The notes under the pieces were generated by a model. That model made no database searches. It worked only from the letters and a program-made list of their open reading frames with translations, and had not been told where the DNA came from. The position numbers and the translations under genes are program-made. Below, piece by piece: positions 63,535 through 64,000 of a stretch of 64,000 nt of DNA (position 1 is the first letter of the stretch; each line of letters begins with the position of its first letter). Location of the stretch: assembly GCA_011050235.1 (NCBI GenBank), contig DRGC01000055.1:1-64000 (forward strand), read 5' to 3'. Source of the stretch: Phycisphaerae bacterium. Its GTDB lineage: Bacteria; Planctomycetota; Phycisphaerae; SM23-33.

Positions 63535-64000
63535 TTACAACCCGCTCGCTTCGCGCCAGGCGTCGATCATGCATTCGACGCTGTCCCACGGCGTATCGGG
63601 GAAGACGGCATCCACCGCGTGCAGGATGAAGCGATTGGTCGGGGCGAGCGCATCGACCGCCTTGCGGACCTCATCGCGAATGCGCCCGGGGTCGCCGCTT
63701 TGCAGCGTCAGGGCATTCGTGCCGCCCACGACCGTAATGCGCTCGGCGAGTTTGGCGGCCGCTTCCAGCGAGACGTGGTCCTGCACGGGATCGATGAAGT
63801 ACAGCACGTCCACGCCCGCATCAGCCAGCCGCGGACCGAGCAGTTCCACACCGGTCGTCATCGCGTAAGCGAACAGCTTGCCGCTGCGATGGGCGATCTC
63901 GGTCAGCCTCTCCAGGTGCGGAAACACGTACTGATCGAACAGCCCCGGCGACCAGAAGTCGGTCGACGAATACCAGCCGCGCTGACAGACCATGTCCACC
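63535..64000 (-). CDS. Uroporphyrinogen decarboxylase-like protein (partial, start off right edge)
   Basis: The C-terminal 155 residues of a UroD-like protein are present: GWYSSTDFWSPGLFDQYVFPHLERLTEIAHRSG, YAMTTGVELL, DPVQDHVSL and VGGTNALTLQSG. The frame enters from beyond base 64000, so the N-terminus is unseen. It is the fifth UroD-like gene of the window and lies upstream of the FucI-like and MttB-family genes in the same direction. Confidence 0.8.
   Translation of the reverse strand, partial: VDMVCQRGWYSSTDFWSPGLFDQYVFPHLERLTEIAHRSGKLFAYAMTTGVELLGPRLADAGVDVLYFIDPVQDHVSLEAAAKLAERITVVGGTNALTLQSGDPGRIRDEVRKAVDALAPTNRFILHAVDAVFPDTPWDSVECMIDAWREASGL

Noticed and set aside
1-64000. rRNA, tRNA, CRISPR or transposase genes
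   Set aside because: None was seen on either strand on inspection; a covariance-model scan was not possible here.

Overview
This 64 kb, GC-rich window reads like a chromosome segment from a Planctomycetota bacterium, most likely of the Phycisphaerae group. The lineage markers are a PEP-CTERM protein, an N-terminal LEQRLLLSG-type signature on a giant SdrD-B repeat protein, a zinc-ribbon/trypsin/LRR protease, a DUF1559-like pseudopilin, and many UroD-like and xylose-isomerase-like TIM barrels. No rRNA, tRNA or CRISPR array was seen. The organism assignment is inference from gene content.

Layout. 1-3.2 kb: type IV pilus genes (PilM-PilN fusion and a PilO-like partial gene, minus strand). 3.4-8.9 kb: mtaB, then an apparently acquired patch (S1C protease, a decayed second copy of the mtaB 3' end, a B12-type radical SAM gene with homopolymer tracts). 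9-13 kb: family 4 uracil-DNA glycosylase and a split proton-translocating transhydrogenase operon. 13-21 kb: PEP-CTERM protein, DUF1570 peptidase, sugar isomerase-like protein, and a PAS protein/hybrid kinase pair. 21-27 kb: a sugar isomerase-like protein and three UroD-like proteins, interrupted by a compositionally different U32-like gene between short direct repeats. 27-34 kb: GH38 mannosidase, DUF3034 outer-membrane protein with a CRP-like palindrome upstream, tadA, and a 295-bp tandemly duplicated non-coding element. 34-42 kb: giant SdrD-B protein, membrane protein, PfkB kinase, SASA esterase and a tiny Cys-rich gene with a near-consensus promoter. 42-50 kb: lyxose-isomerase-like cupin, radical SAM protein, a dead FGGY kinase fragment, and a glycyl-radical enzyme/activase/UroD-like operon. 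50-59 kb: pseudopilin, HemP and DtxR, a CNBD-acetate kinase-PduL fusion, an ABC transporter/DUF1854 pair and a stand-alone acetyl-CoA synthase. 59-64 kb: PLP gamma-lyase/synthase, MttB-family protein, FucI/AraA-like protein and a partial UroD-like gene.

How it fits together. The metabolic theme is anaerobic one-carbon and acetyl-group chemistry combined with sugar catabolism. Acetyl-CoA synthase could yield acetyl-CoA, which a PduL domain would turn into acetyl phosphate and an acetate-kinase domain into acetate plus ATP. UroD-like and MttB-like proteins belong to families of corrinoid methyltransferases. A glycyl-radical enzyme of unknown substrate and its activase imply anaerobic growth. 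GH38, SASA esterase, PfkB, FGGY relic and isomerases imply glycan use.

The most noteworthy candidates are the triple-domain CNBD-AckA-PduL protein next to an orphan acetyl-CoA synthase, the duplicated structured non-coding element beside tadA, and the glycyl-radical enzyme with a non-standard active-site loop.
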